DNA of 64,000 nucleotides from Hymenoscyphus infarciens (Eukaryota; Ascomycota; Leotiomycetes; Helotiales; Helotiaceae). The position numbers and the translations under genes are program-made. The notes below the pieces were generated by a model. The model made no database searches. It was not told where the DNA came from and saw nothing but the letters and a program-made list of their open reading frames with translations. Below are positions 1-11,575 of the stretch, one piece after another. The stretch spans positions 1-64,000 of the forward strand of contig LLCB01000234.1 in the NCBI GenBank assembly GCA_001414345.1. Reading direction: 5' to 3'. Positions within the stretch are counted from its first letter, which is position 1. The number at the start of each line of letters is the position of its first letter.

Positions 1-1730
1 CACCTAACTATCGCCTCCGCACCCCTACCCCTCCTGGCCGACCACCTCCCCCCAAAACACAGCCTCCCCCCTCTTCCCCGCCCTCGACAACCTTAAGACC
101 TATCCCGCCGAGAACTAGGTACAACACCTCCAAACCGGCATGCCAAATATTCCTCAGGAATCTGGTAGATTACATCTCAGCAAACGATGTTCATCGTAAG
201 TCTCGCAGATCCAGCATGGTGTAAAGGCACAGAGCTAACTCGCGATGCGAATTTGGCGGTGCACAAGGTAGCAATAAAACTCTTTGGTCCTTTGGGTGGG
301 ACGTAGGAGGTTGGGACGCAAGAGGTTGGGATGAGTTGTTTTGTGGATGCGGTTGTGAATTAGGGGAAGGGGTCGCGTGGGTGTTTTCTTGTGAGTTGGG
401 AGGTTCATCCGTAAGGGTTCCTTTCCTTTTTCGGGGTGTTTGGATTTGGATTTGGATTTGGATTCGAGCTAATGCGAATTCAGATTCCCGGTTCTATTGT
501 ATACGCCCGAGGGGAAGGTGGTTAGAGGACGGGCTTGGGAGGAGACACTTGCCAAGCTTGAGTTTGCTAGTATGAGAGGGGTTTTGAATTCCATGAAGGC
601 TAGATAGATAACGGGGCGTCGTGTGACGCTCTTCTAAATAGCAGAGAGTGAGCTTGATAGGCTTTGGTTTTGGAAAGGTGTGTTGGAAAGAACATGTTGG
701 ACGGTATACAAGTGGTGATTTAGCAACGCATCTCAAGTAAGGAGGGCGGGAGTGAAGGGGAACTTGTGTAGCATACTTTCCTATTTCAATTCCATCTCCA
801 GAACTACAAGTCCAGTTGAGAATATCCTGTCGCGTGTGAAGAACTAACTAACCCTTCCGTCGCCTTTATGTGATAGTTTGATCTTGCATGGAACTATTTG
901 AAACCTAGACTTCGCAATCGTAGGTAACACTCCCATTGTCTAGCAAGACACCATGCAAAAAGGGTGGGAATGTATTCAAATGTAGAATTAAAACGCCAAC
1001 CGAAGTTGCGATGTGGGTGAGTGACTCGACGGGAGCGCGAGAGAGCAAACACTGAAGTAGAGTAAGAGCAACTAGCACTGGGGAGTGGACCACCTTCGCC
1101 AAACATCGCCGAGTATCGTCACAATCACAACGTTACCTTGAACCCAGAGCCTCCATCTTCCCGTCAGCAGTACCCTTGCCCACATGGTAAGGTATTACCA
1201 ACCCCTCGCCCGGCCCGCTGTCAAACACAAAACGCACAAGTATCACAACACCACATCACCAAGACCCAAGTCATAAATTTCGTGAAACATATTTTTCATG
1301 ATTCAAAGTTGTTCAGTCCCCCTCCGTGAAACCTCGGAGGTAAAAAATTGAGAAGAATTGGACAAGAATATGCAAGCCGGTTCGCTTTCGCCTTCGGAAT
1401 TTTCCGCTATATCTCAGAAAAAAGTTACCAGGAAGAAGAAATTAAGAGAAGAGAAGAAAAAACAAGTATGGTATCTCCCACAGCAGGCGAAAAAAAGAGG
1501 AAAACAGACGCCCGCTATGCTAATTTTCATCACGAATGACTCCACCCCATTTTTGGTTTTACACCAAAATATCCCTTTCCCTGAAATGAACCGTTCCGAG
1601 GTCATCATATAAAAAAAACTCCTTTCCATATCGGAAACCCTTCCTTTTCCATGATCGATTATTAATGGACTGCTCGAGCATCCAGCGTCAGAGTGTTGTC
1701 CTTTTTCATTATTTCGTTGGCATCAACCCC
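1..1730. other. Intergenic, no supported gene
   Basis: I see no convincing coding region. Short open frames on both strands lack domain-like composition and splice continuity. A short GGATTT-type microsatellite lies at about 438-463 (TTTGGA repeated). The first ~120 bases are C-rich and could hold the 3' end of a gene truncated by the window edge, but no frame can be defended. Confidence 0.5.
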
Positions 1731-2798
1731 TCAGTATTCTGCTGACAAGTCCATCATCCCCTGAGCCAAGTACTTTTCTTCGCCGGGCTGCAGCACCACC
1801 GCCTCTGTACCTTTCCGCTTCGGAAACCGTACGCTCTTTGGACTGACTATGCTTTCGACATCCTCCATGTCATACTTCTTTACCACGAGTTTGGTCGTCG
1901 CATAACCTTTTGTGATCTTGTCGCCGTCGTGTGCAGAGATCCAGACTCTGGCACAGAGGTTCTGGGCAATCTCCAATCCACCTGGGAATCCACTGCATAT
2001 GTTTCCTCCGAGAAACCACGAGTTGGTGATCTTATCGAAGCAGTGAAGCAGTGCGGTGAGGGGTAATGCTGCTTCGGCAATTAGGTGCGAACTGACATAA
2101 GGTGAGAGTGTTTTGTAACTGCATCCATGTGGTGAGAATAAAACCGACAAAGCACGTTCTCTGGGTGTATTTGAGAACATGGAACTTGTGCGGGATTGAG
2201 GTGAGGCTGGTGGCGTCAAGGGGAGGAATTGCTCGATGGTGGTTGGGGGACGGTAGGTGATGCCAATGGCGCTGTGAAGTCCAGTGAGATCGGCCTTTTG
2301 TTGTAGGTATGCAATTGTGACTTCTCCCATTAGACCGAAGGGTGTAGGCGTGGGAATAGGGATGCGATATAGAGCGGGGGATTTGCGACTTCGGTACGAG
2401 TCTTCCCATTTTGGTAGTGTGACAACCTTATCGGCATCGAAGTACTTCCATCCTCGAATGGTCTTGGCGGCTGATGGTTCGGCCAGAATAATTGTCTTTC
2501 CCCCACTTGCTGGCAACTGAGTGAGGGTCTCCCGATGACAGTGGTCACTTTTGTCCTGGCTGATTATAACAAGATCTGGTTCAGGGAGTTCGGCTAACGA
2601 TGAGATGCATGCTGGCACGCTTTGAGTTGAGATGGAGAATTTGGAATGCCATATTGTCGACGGTCCCGAAATCCAAGGATCGAGGAGAATAGTGAACTTT
2701 CGGTTAGAGTAGCCGGGGGTTGGGGGGAAATGTGAAATAGGTTCGAGGGTGAGGAGGAAAGAAGCATCTGAATTGAGGTGCTTAACTGTCAGAGACAT
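1731..2798 (-). CDS. MBL-fold-like (beta-lactamase superfamily domain) protein
   Basis: Single-exon gene of 355 codons starting at the ATG ending at 2798. The layout resembles fungal UlaG-like metallo-beta-lactamase-fold proteins: an N-terminal strand with LLDPWISGPS (residues ~38-47), then DLVIISQDKSDHCH (~75-88) where the family has its HxHxDH metal motif, and a late SAHDGDK (~290). In the family these loops bind metal and act on varied substrates. Here the first two histidines of HxHxDH appear to be replaced by Gln81 and Lys83, while Asp85-His86 remain, so catalysis is doubtful. Middle residues ~195-225 are Ser/Pro/Thr-rich and probably disordered. No signal peptide or membrane segment is evident, so it is probably cytosolic. 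The family call is inferred from motif layout and the substrate is unknown. Confidence 0.7.
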   Translation of the reverse strand: MSLTVKHLNSDASFLLTLEPISHFPPTPGYSNRKFTILLDPWISGPSTIWHSKFSISTQSVPACISSLAELPEPDLVIISQDKSDHCHRETLTQLPASGGKTIILAEPSAAKTIRGWKYFDADKVVTLPKWEDSYRSRKSPALYRIPIPTPTPFGLMGEVTIAYLQQKADLTGLHSAIGITYRPPTTIEQFLPLTPPASPQSRTSSMFSNTPRERALSVLFSPHGCSYKTLSPYVSSHLIAEAALPLTALLHCFDKITNSWFLGGNICSGFPGGLEIAQNLCARVWISAHDGDKITKGYATTKLVVKKYDMEDVESIVSPKSVRFPKRKGTEAVVLQPGEEKYLAQGMMDLSAEY

Positions 2799-4790
2799 CT
2801 TGAAAGTTTTGATTGAGATGATGAAGGAGATTCGTAAAGGTCATAATATGTCGTAGGAAAAGGAAGTTGGTAGAGGTGAGGAGAGGAGAGGGAGAGGTAG
2901 ATGGCAATTGGGTTGAGAGTGCCTAGTCCGGGATCCGCTTTTCGGTATTGAAGTGTTGGTTGGAGGAACTGTCATGCCAAGTTGTCGTATGCGGGCTTCC
3001 GACACGTCTATGCGGTGGTAGGCTGGAACACGAGGCGGTTGAGGACGATTTGAAAGTACTTGTGATTGTTGAGAGTTTGTGTTACCTGGCCGATTTGGGC
3101 AAGTTGCAGCGAAGGTTGTTGTGAGGGTGTATGTACGAGTACAGAGTGTAGGTACATAGATAGATGTGCGGTGACGTGGTGGTAGAGGAGCAACACAATG
3201 ACAATGGCAGTACGAGTTTACTAGTAAGCTATGCTATTTGTACGAATGCTAAGCTGAGGAAGGGCGAAGAGAGAAAAGAGTAAGATTAAGATTACCGGAT
3301 GTTGGAACATCCCAAGAAAACGTGGCGGGCGAGTCTCTCGATCTCTGTGGTGGGGAAGGAACTTGGACGTAGTTCTGAGGTGGCTATTCCGGGGGTGAGT
3401 GGAGCCGAAGCAACCCCTGTTCTCGCTAGCGACTTCCTCGCCTGGAACTTGAGATTCCTTCTGTGGCTGACTGACTGCGTTGGTATTTTTAACACGCTCA
3501 TTTATTTTTACTTCTACGCTGCGTTTAATCTACGTGGTTCTCATCCATTATTACTGTGGTGAGAAATACAAACCAACAACCTCTCTCTCCCTTGTCTCTT
3601 GGACTATGGATATCGGTAGGGAACTCGTACCGTGCAAGCCCCGGAGTTAACTCTGGCCCGCACGCATTCGATGAGAGTTTGGCATGAATACCTCGTGTGG
3701 AAGAACTCTTGGAATCTTCTTGGAAGCGTCTAAATGCGATCTTATTACAAGTGCATTCTGCAGCGGTCTAAAGTTACTTATCTCGTTGCAGATCCACTTA
3801 CGTCGTCAGGACGATCCGCGTCGATCCCGATCTGTCTGCCGAGCGAATCAGATGCCAGATCGCCCGAGCGGGATCTGGATGAAACAAGAAATGGAAACAT
3901 TTACCGGGACTGCGTGAAAAAAGCGGCATTTCTGAACATGCAAAAGAGTCTTCTTGATTCATCACAACTCCACAACTTGACCCGATTTTCAATAATTGTA
4001 CAATCCAAAAGACAAGATGGACTATTTTCAAGAGGAATTCCAGCATCATTTTTGATTTTGTCTTAAGACGTCTAAATAAGCTTAACTACAAGCCGGTTTC
4101 TCTTCTTCAGCACGAAACAAGGGCCCAGGATCTTCACCGGTTGTACGGCGTTACCTCCCAAAGTCCGAAGTTGAAACTCGGGGAAGTTGGGGAAAGATCT
4201 GTTCAAGTGGACTTGGCATGTACAAACCAAGAAGTCAAGGGGAATCAACCGCGTCTGAAGTCTATCTAGACTGTTGCCAAAGGAAATGGCAGAGGAATTA
4301 AGAAGTGAAAGCTGGGGGAAATGAATACCAAGCTGTCTGTTGCCTAGGCCTTCCTTAGCAGCGACAATTCTTCCAAGTAAGAAGTTCCAATATGAGGTGT
4401 CAGATTGAAACTGGCTAAAGAGTTACAGGACTTTGCATCTTATCAGCCAGGCAAATACCAAGACTTACCACTGGTAAGAGAGGCAAATGTTTGGCAGTTG
4501 ATTGTTTCAGGCTAACTTGTATGAGTAGGGAGAGAAGTGGTTGGTTACACTGCTTTACTTCGCTTCCATCTTCGTACAGTTTCTCATCTGAATTACCAAA
4601 TAGGAGAATTTGTCATGGTTGGGATTTCCAGGTTGAGGCTGAATCCATGAGATACCCAAGATCATAAGATCTGCGGCAATCAAGTTTGATTAAGAAGCCA
4701 TCATACCCCGAGACATAATATTATATAATATAAAGAAGGCTCTCTCAAGCAAGGGAATAGTTATCGACTGAATAACTTGGAGGGGTGGCT

Positions 4791-4807
4791 CACGTGACAA
4801 TCACGTG
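4791..4807. promoter_or_regulatory. Two CACGTG E-boxes 11 bp apart
   Basis: CACGTG occurs at 4791-4796 and again at 4802-4807, on the same helical face (11-bp period). CACGTG is the core site for bHLH regulators such as Cbf1-type proteins. Which gene it would control is unclear; the nearest recognised gene is the cyclophilin 1.2 kb downstream. Confidence 0.35.
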
Positions 4808-5670
4808 ATTCCAAACTCCTGCGGGTCATGCTTCTCATTCATATACTCCGTACAGTATATCAAATGGGTTCTTAGCTTGATATGAAGCTGGTGTATATAT
4901 ATACCCTCGAATGAATCATGGAAAGTCCCCAACTCGGGGTAGAAGATGATGGAAATGTCAACAGTTTCCGCCAAGCTAAGCTCACCCCTGTAGCTCACAG
5001 ACTCTCACCCCTTATTCAAGAATTTTCAGGAGTGCTTCTTCTGTCCATCAAATCAACATCCAACCTCTGTACCAACATCCACTGTTCTTTGACTGAACCT
5101 TCAATTCCTTCTTCTGTATTCCATTGTATTTTAAAGAGTGATCATTTCACTCTTCCCAGCCTTCTTAATCAACAAGCAAGCTTCCCAAGCTCTTTCCAGG
5201 TACGTACGTACACTACACTACACTACACTACACTACACTCCACCTCCATCACACAAACACAATACCATGCTGCAGGCTGGGAGCTCCGTTCGCCCAAGAC
5301 CAGACGAGAGAGAGCTTTGGTGATGGGTTGCAGGTTGGATGACGCGGTGGGATGACTCCCTCAGGAGAGGTCGGAAGAGGTCGGATTTGAGGCATCATGC
5401 AGGCTGTGAAGGCATGGCATAGCATAGCATACCTAGCATACCGCAAGCTGGAGGATCGATCGGCTTGGCCCTGCTCAACTTGAGATCCATCTAAACAGAC
5501 GGGAGCAGCTCGATCCTCCTGACTGCTCGCTGAATGAGCGAATTTTGGGCCGAGGGTTGGACCCTCCACTTGGAGCTGTGCTGTGCTGTGCTGAAAAGGC
5601 GTACTTGGGCCTACAGCACGCCGGCTCTTCTCAACTTGCTTCTTGCTGCGAGCCTGTTGGAATCTCGCTG

Positions 5671-5733
5671 CTGCTACTGCTGCTGCTACTGCTGCTGCTA
5701 CTACTGCTACTACTGCTGCTACTGCTGCTGCTT
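5671..5733. repeat. CTG/CTA trinucleotide microsatellite
   Basis: An interrupted (CTG)n/(CTA)n tract about 300 bp upstream of the cyclophilin start. It yields long Leu, Ala/Thr or Ser open frames that are artefacts of the repeat. Confidence 0.85.
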
Positions 5734-6019
5734 GGAGATCTATAGCCGATGCATCCCTCTCCTTTCATCTGGAAGCTTGTTGGCTCACCCCTCACCCTCA
5801 CCCTCCACCCCTCACTCCTCACCTTCACCCCCATCCCTCAACAACCCCTCATTCCCACCTCCCGTCTTTCACCATGAGCAGCCGCAGCCCCAGCCGCAGC
5901 CCCCCATCCCCGTCCCTCCTCTCGCTCTCTCCGGCAGCTTCAACTTGATTCGTCCATTTTGACCCAACTCCAGCCAACAAATCGGGTTTTGCGCTAACTC
6001 CCAAAGCGGACTAGCACCC

Positions 6020-6934
6020 ATGGCCATACTCGCCAGAAATACGGGGCGACTCTTCAGAATTACCCCCCACTTACATTTCCCCTCCTCCATCGCAAAATCC
6101 TTCACTCAACAACCTCACACAAGACAATTCCACGCATCAACCGCAAACATGGCCATCAAAACGTATGCTCTGCCCCTCCCTCCCTCCTGTCTCCCTCCAG
6201 CTAACCATCGCAGCTACTTCGACGTTACATGGGAGGGCCCAGTCTTGACCCCAGACGGAAAGCCAACCTCAAAGATCGAAGGTAAGCAAGCAAATTCCAC
6301 TGCAACCCCTCCTCACACCCATCATGGAGCATCAATTCCATCAGAGCAACCCTCGATCCATCACTGCTGCATTGGCACGATCGCTTGGCTCTCCCTCGTA
6401 GCTCTTTAGCTCCATGATGTTGATGGCAGCTCGTTTCCTCGAGAGCTGTCGTCATTGATCTCACTTCTCGAACCCCTCCATGCTCCGATCAACGGCTAAC
6501 GCAATCCCCTCACAGAGCAATCCGGTCGTATCAACTTCCTCCTTTACGATGACGTAGTCCCAAAGACCGCCGAGAACTTCCGTGCTCTTTGCACTGGCGA
6601 GAAGGGCTTCGGATATGCTGGATCCTCCTTCCACCGCATCATCCCTCAATTCATGCTTCAGGGTGGTGACTTCACCCGTGGCAACGTACGTCTCAATCAT
6701 CCACAACCGCACAAATCAATGCTGATGGCAACCTAGGGTACCGGTGGCAAGTCCATCTACGGTGAGAAGTTTGCCGACGAGAACTTCAAGAAGGCCCACA
6801 CCAAGCCAGGACTCCTCTCCATGGCCAATGCCGGACCAAACACGTAAGCTATACCATACCCCCTCCTGCAACTCCTCTAACAAGCTGTCCACAGCAACGG
6901 CTCCCAATTCTTTGTCACCACAGTTGTCACCAGC

Positions 6935-6969
<35 letters not shown>

Positions 6970-7081
6970 TGCTGACGAGACATCTTTGAACGTTGTCAAG
7001 GCTCTCGAGGCCACTGGCAGCGGTAGCGGAAAGGTCAACTACCAAAAGAAGCCAACAATTGTCGCCTCTGGACAGGAGTAA
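6020..7081 (+). CDS. Peptidyl-prolyl cis-trans isomerase, cyclophilin A type, with mitochondrial leader
   Basis: Five exons: 6020-6162, 6214-6281, 6516-6685, 6737-6843 and 6895-7081, giving 224 aa. All junctions are GT..AG and keep frame; the second intron (234 nt) is longer than the rest (51 nt each). The cyclophilin domain starts near residue 48 and has the active-site blocks [29 protein letters not shown] and [10 protein letters not shown], which contain the catalytic Arg and the cyclosporin-binding Trp. It catalyses prolyl isomerisation and is the cyclosporin A receptor in fungi. Residues 1-43 are rich in Arg/Ser/His without acids, a mitochondrial presequence; a second in-frame Met44 (ATG at 6149) begins a typical cytosolic cyclophilin. 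One gene for mitochondrial and cytosolic forms is known for Neurospora cyclophilin, so dual targeting is likely here. Confidence 0.96.
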
Positions 7082-7418
7082 ACTGGTCTCGTTGGTAGCT
7101 GTTGATCTGCTTTGAGCCATGTGAGAAGCGTATCTCGAATCAACATCGAAATGCTTTAGCAGGGCGAGGGGCAAGGGGACGAAAAAGTTCATGATGCTAG
7201 CAATGATACTACTTTGCAACCCCACCACATGAAATGAACCATCTTGTGATATTTTTGTGATTGTATTGCCCGATTTTCTAGTAACAAGTCTACTTTTCCA
7301 TGCCCGAGTCGCAGAACCTTGGTATATTGCAAAGCCCTTTTGGTATCACCCCCCTAAAACTCCAGAGCCATTCACGCTATGCAGTTGAAAAATCCAATAT
7401 GACCATCCCACCCATCAC

Positions 7419-8605
7419 TTACGCGAGCCATTCCTGAAGATATTGACAGCTGCTTGGTGCCACGGGTCCACCTTCTTCGCAGATATCAAAGACGGGGCAG
7501 CGGCCACAAGGTGCCTCGTTAAAGACACTTGCAACATCAATTCTCTTTTCCATCCTCAATGCCTTTCTCGTGGCCTTGTATCCAGACTTCCCATCTCTGG
7601 CTCCACCAATGACCATCTCTATGTCACCATCGAGGATCATGATGTCGAGCAGTTGTTTGATCTCCTTGGTCGTGAGGACCGTCTCCTTGCTGATCTTCAG
7701 ATCCAACACATGCTTGGTAATCTCCGGAAGAGAGGGGTATCGATCGAAACTGGGAGGCATAGGTAAGCTGGAGTCGTATTCTCGGACGCGCCTCGCCTTT
7801 TCGCTATCCTCGATGTCGAGCGGATTGCCTTTGCCTTTGGGTGGTGGGTACGGCATGCTTCTCTTGATGACCTTTCTCGGTGCCTTCAAAGCTGTACCGG
7901 AAACGTAAAAGGTGTGTCTTTTGAGGTATCTCATAATCACAGCGCAGATGGTCGAGACGAAAACGGTGTCTAGGTCGCCATCTGTGTGCCATGCTCCGCC
8001 CACCACCCGCTCACTGGCCTTGACATTCTTCTTGATCCATTGGATCTGATTCTTGTGCTGGACGGAAAACAGTCGTTCTATGTAGCCCAGGCTTTTCAGT
8101 TTTTCGCAGATCTTGGTCAGGGTGGTTTCGTGCACGCCGGATTTGTTCTTGATATTTCGCTGCCAGATTCCTTCCGCGCCGGCCTCGTCGATGTAGGAAT
8201 AGACAATCTCGTGTTCGTGGGTAAAGGCCAAAAGGTCGAGATATCTGGGAAAGGATTAGTCTCGCACTTTCTCTCGATGGGTTGGAGACGTCTTGCGGGA
8301 TGGGAAAAGACTTACTTTTTGGCATCCTCCGCTGTCCGGATTCTCCAGCCCAATCCTTCGATGTCTTGCACAGCTTTGAACCGTCGGTCGTCTAGCAGAC
8401 TTTGTACGGCGTTGAGGAACTCGTTGAGATCTTTCTCTGGGAAGATATCGGTCGCTAGGAGTTCTTCCTGACGGAAAACCAAGTCGATGCCAACACTATG
8501 GTCGTCGTCGCTGATCTTCTGGAGACAGTAGTCGTATATGGCATTCGCCCGCCGTTTGGTTTCACTCACAGGACCTTTGGCCCCAGCCCGACTGCTGGAC
8601 GCCAT
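7419..8605 (-). CDS. RPC34: DNA-directed RNA polymerase III subunit RPC6/RPC34
   Basis: Two exons, 8316-8605 and 7419-8244 (minus strand), with a 71-nt intron; 371 aa, the normal length for fungal RPC34. The N-terminal half has the tandem winged-helix character of the family (ETKRRANAIYDYCLQ..., then EHEIVYSYIDEAGAEGIWQR at ~105-125 followed by GVHETTLTKICEKL). The C-terminus has the diagnostic APCGRCPVFDICEEGG (~340-355) and a later Cys, the cysteines that in family members hold an iron-sulphur cluster. With RPC82 and RPC31 this subunit forms the Pol III initiation subcomplex that contacts TFIIIB and opens promoters of tRNA and 5S genes; it acts in the nucleus. It converges on the cyclophilin gene with ~340 bp between the stop codons. 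Confidence 0.96.
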
Positions 8606-9980
8606 CGCGATTGAGGTGGGTGGGGGATTGTGGTCGCGAAGGAAGGAGGGGTTGGTGTTGTTTTCGTGCTACCGGTGGATGTGGAAGATTGACATTTAGG
8701 TCTGCGGATGTGCTGCGCTGCACGGCAGAAGATGCTGTGTTTGGTGGTGGAGGACGAGTGAATGACTCGAAGTGGTGGTGATGGGGGGGGGAATTTTTGG
8801 TTTTTTTACAGGCGAGGCTACAGCCGCGGGACAGCCTGTGGAGGGGAGCGAGCTTGCGATTGGAGAAGCAACCAAAACGGCACTATCGTTATGACAACTT
8901 TCTAGAACAAGTTCCGGTGGCCTGTCCTAACAATAAGGGGGGATTCAGAGGATTGACTGAAACTTCTAGCACCGTTGTGGTAGAAGTTTTGGATCAATTA
9001 CCTACCCTCCGTATTCAACCCCGAATTGTGCTAGTTCCAGTGCGAAGGGGGGGTGCAGTAGCGTCGCGAAGAGGATATTTGCCGGGAATAAGAAGAGTAC
9101 CCTCCGTACCTACCTAGATAGGTAGCTTGAAGCTTTATCCAGTGATAAAGTATCAATATCTCGAGACAGGCAGTTCGGAGCTCCTTGAAGCTTGAGAGGC
9201 TTATCGTTAGCAGGCGAGCATTAAGAGAGTTGTTTGCCGCGCAATGCTCTATGACCGTACCGGCGGAAAAAAGGGTTGCAACCAATCCAGGCCAGTCAAG
9301 CATCCTCCAGGTCGATCTGCCAGCGCAGGTCTTCAGATCAGCTTCAGCTTCAGCTTCAGCTCCTCTTCGCCCCTAACTTCTGCCAATTAGTGTTGGTGGA
9401 TGAACTCTTTTCCCTTCCCAGGCCATTGTTAGCTAAGGCTACTTACCGAAGTCAACAATGAACTATTGTCTCCCAGGATTTCCCAATTCTACCAGGTAGC
9501 AGTAGCTAGCTAGCGAATAGCCATCGTCGCATTGAGCTCTTCCTCTCCAGTGCCAGTGGCCACCGACAGCTCCCAGCTCAGCTCCCCCTACACCTGCTCT
9601 TAGCCGAACAACTCCCTCCCCTCCCCTCCCCTCACATTCTCGGCCCTGGAACACCTCCGAAACGAGACTGGGAAAGCTGCCAACCATAGCTTCCACACCA
9701 CGCTTCACCCTCACACACTACACTACTTACACTACACCTTACTCGCTGCCACATTACTCACCACCAAGTCAGTGTCAGTGCCTACATACACTTTAGTGCG
9801 CGCTTCCGAAAAGCTTCATTCCACCGCCTGCTTTCCACGACTTCAACACGAACACCACTGCATGCGCTGCGCTGCCTTCGTCTCTCACCTCGCGATTACC
9901 GATTACCCCTCGATTGAGCTCCCGTGCGTGCGTGCGTGCGTGCGAGCGATTGCGATTGCGACCTCTATCTAATCTAGGGC
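8606..9980. other. Intergenic, divergent promoter region
   Basis: Shared upstream region of RPC34 (-) and the zinc-finger gene (+). No coding potential is supported. It contains an AGCTTC hexamer repeat (about 9344-9362) and a GTGC tetranucleotide repeat (about 9923-9942), the latter just before the start at 9981. Confidence 0.5.
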
Positions 9981-11575
9981 ATGGTGGGGTCCCAAACCAC
10001 CTCAACGTTGATGACCATGCCGCCGAGATCATCTTTAACCTCGTCCTTCTCCGTCTCGGACGCCAATAATGAAGTTGTCTGTCCATTGCGAAATCAGGAT
10101 GGCTCGAGCTGTCGCAAACGTTGCCTCGGCGTGAGTGTCTCTACTCTGCTGCGTCGTGCTTTACCCCTCTTGGGTTCTGCAGCTCTCCTCCTCTCTGCTT
10201 TTCCCCCGTGCAATTGTGGTAACAGGGACTTTGGATGCGCAGGAAAAGCGATATCGGTCGATGCAAGAGCATATACGACGAGCTCACCCTGAGCACTACA
10301 TTTCGAAGCTGCCAGCTACCGAAGAGAGCTTCCAGCTCATGATCAATACCCCGCCATCCGAACGACCTCCTCCCCCAAGCTCCAATCTCGGCCCACACAG
10401 TAGGAAATCCATTCAATCACCATGGAACCACAACTGACAGCTCCTAGATTATGGAAACGACCGACATAGCTATTACGGCGACGACTCAAGTACCCGGAAC
10501 ACACCTACCAGAAACCTGGACGACCTCCAATCGAACTCGATGCTCCCAGCCGCTAGTGCGGCGGCCGCCCTAGCTCAACTACATGCTCACAAATTGGAAC
10601 CGGACTGGGAGTCAGAGACGGTGCGTTCTCTCAATTACGAAGAAATTGACGTCTTGTCACTTATCAATCGTTCACAGGACTGGATGTCTGACACCGAGGC
10701 GCACAAACAAGCCATGCGCTCCTCTATTGAGTTACCTCCTTTGCACAACAATCATATTGAGCCCACAAGCGAACCCTACTCGCATCTCAATCCTAATCGA
10801 CGAAGAGAACTTCTCCCGTCCATCTTAAATAACTCGCCTCCTGGTAGATCATCTACTTTGCCGCCAATTCATCGGCCCGGAGCTAGTCGCCCACGGAAAC
10901 AGTCATTATCAAAACGTGCAAGAGAACCTCAACATAAGAGGCAAAAATCTCGTGAAAACGCAGCACATTTGAGACGAATGAGTTACGATAGAAAAGCCTT
11001 TTCAGCTGAACCTTCAAGCGGATTGTCCGCTGCTTATGGAAAAAGATGGGAGGATTTAATTGATGCTGCTACTTCTGCTACGGAAGATGTTGATGAAGAT
11101 AGAACTCCAGTAAGTTTTCCTCGTCTCTTTCAAATACTTCAGACTAATTATTTAGGTTCCTCCTTCTCCAATATCAGTCAACCGGGCATCGCTGCCCCCT
11201 TTTTCAACATCCCACTTTCAAGGATATCAAGCTTCCCCTCTTCAGCAAGCTTTGACCCCGCCATCATACATGCCCGATGCACCTGAACCCTTTCCCTCGG
11301 TGGAAAGTGGAGAGAGCGGAGATATGTTCCACATTGACAATCGTGGACTTTCCGATTCGTCACCAAGTTTCTCATCTCAGAGTATACAGATATATTGCGC
11401 TGCTTGTCAGGGTGTCTCACCGCTAAAAGAGTCCTACGCTTGCACGGAGTGCATTTGTGGGATTTGTCAAGCTTGTGTTGATGTGTTGATGGCGGAACAG
11501 GGTGCGAGGAGGAAGTGTCCTAGGTGCGCCACGATTGGGGGACGGTTTAAACCTTTTCAATTGGATATCAGATAA
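9981..11575 (+). CDS. Zinc-finger protein, C2H2-like N-terminus and Cys-rich RING-like C-terminus
   Basis: Exons 9981-10130, 10243-10399, 10448-11109 and 11156-11575 stay in frame and give 462 aa. The N-terminus has a C2H2-like finger: Cys34 and Cys44 with His60/His65 in EHIRRAH. The centre (~110-390) is low-complexity, Ser/Pro/Arg-rich, with a basic patch SLSKRAREPQHKRQK that could be a nuclear signal. The last 60 residues have nine cysteines (CAAC, CTEC, CGIC, CPRC spaced like a RING or treble-clef finger). I do not recognise a named family; conserved fungal protein of unknown function, possibly nuclear or ubiquitin-related (inference). A stretch at 10621-10677 (57 nt) begins GTGCGT and ends CAG, so it may be a further in-frame intron, giving 443 aa. 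Confidence 0.8.

Larger units (their letters stand above)
2799..6019. other. Long intergenic region with microsatellites and paired E-boxes
   Basis: No gene is supported in 3.2 kb. It contains a CACTA run (about 5212-5240), a CTG/CTA trinucleotide tract (about 5671-5733) whose open frames give only homopolymer runs, and a C/T-rich leader just upstream of the cyclophilin gene. Two CACGTG sites lie at 4791 and 4802. Open frames here (for example 4918-5355 and 5534-5962) are low-complexity and lack homology-like features. Confidence 0.5.

Noticed and set aside
4918..5355. 145-codon plus-strand frame
   Set aside because: It crosses the CACTA repeat, has no family resemblance, and lies in a long AT/CT-variable intergenic region.
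5534..5962. Open frames with runs of Leu/Cys/Tyr, Ser or Ala/Thr
   Set aside because: They come from the CTG/CTA microsatellite and from C-rich leader sequence; no domain or splice support.
8797..9303. Small frames between RPC34 and the zinc-finger gene
   Set aside because: Short, overlapping on both strands, no conserved motif; probably promoter DNA.
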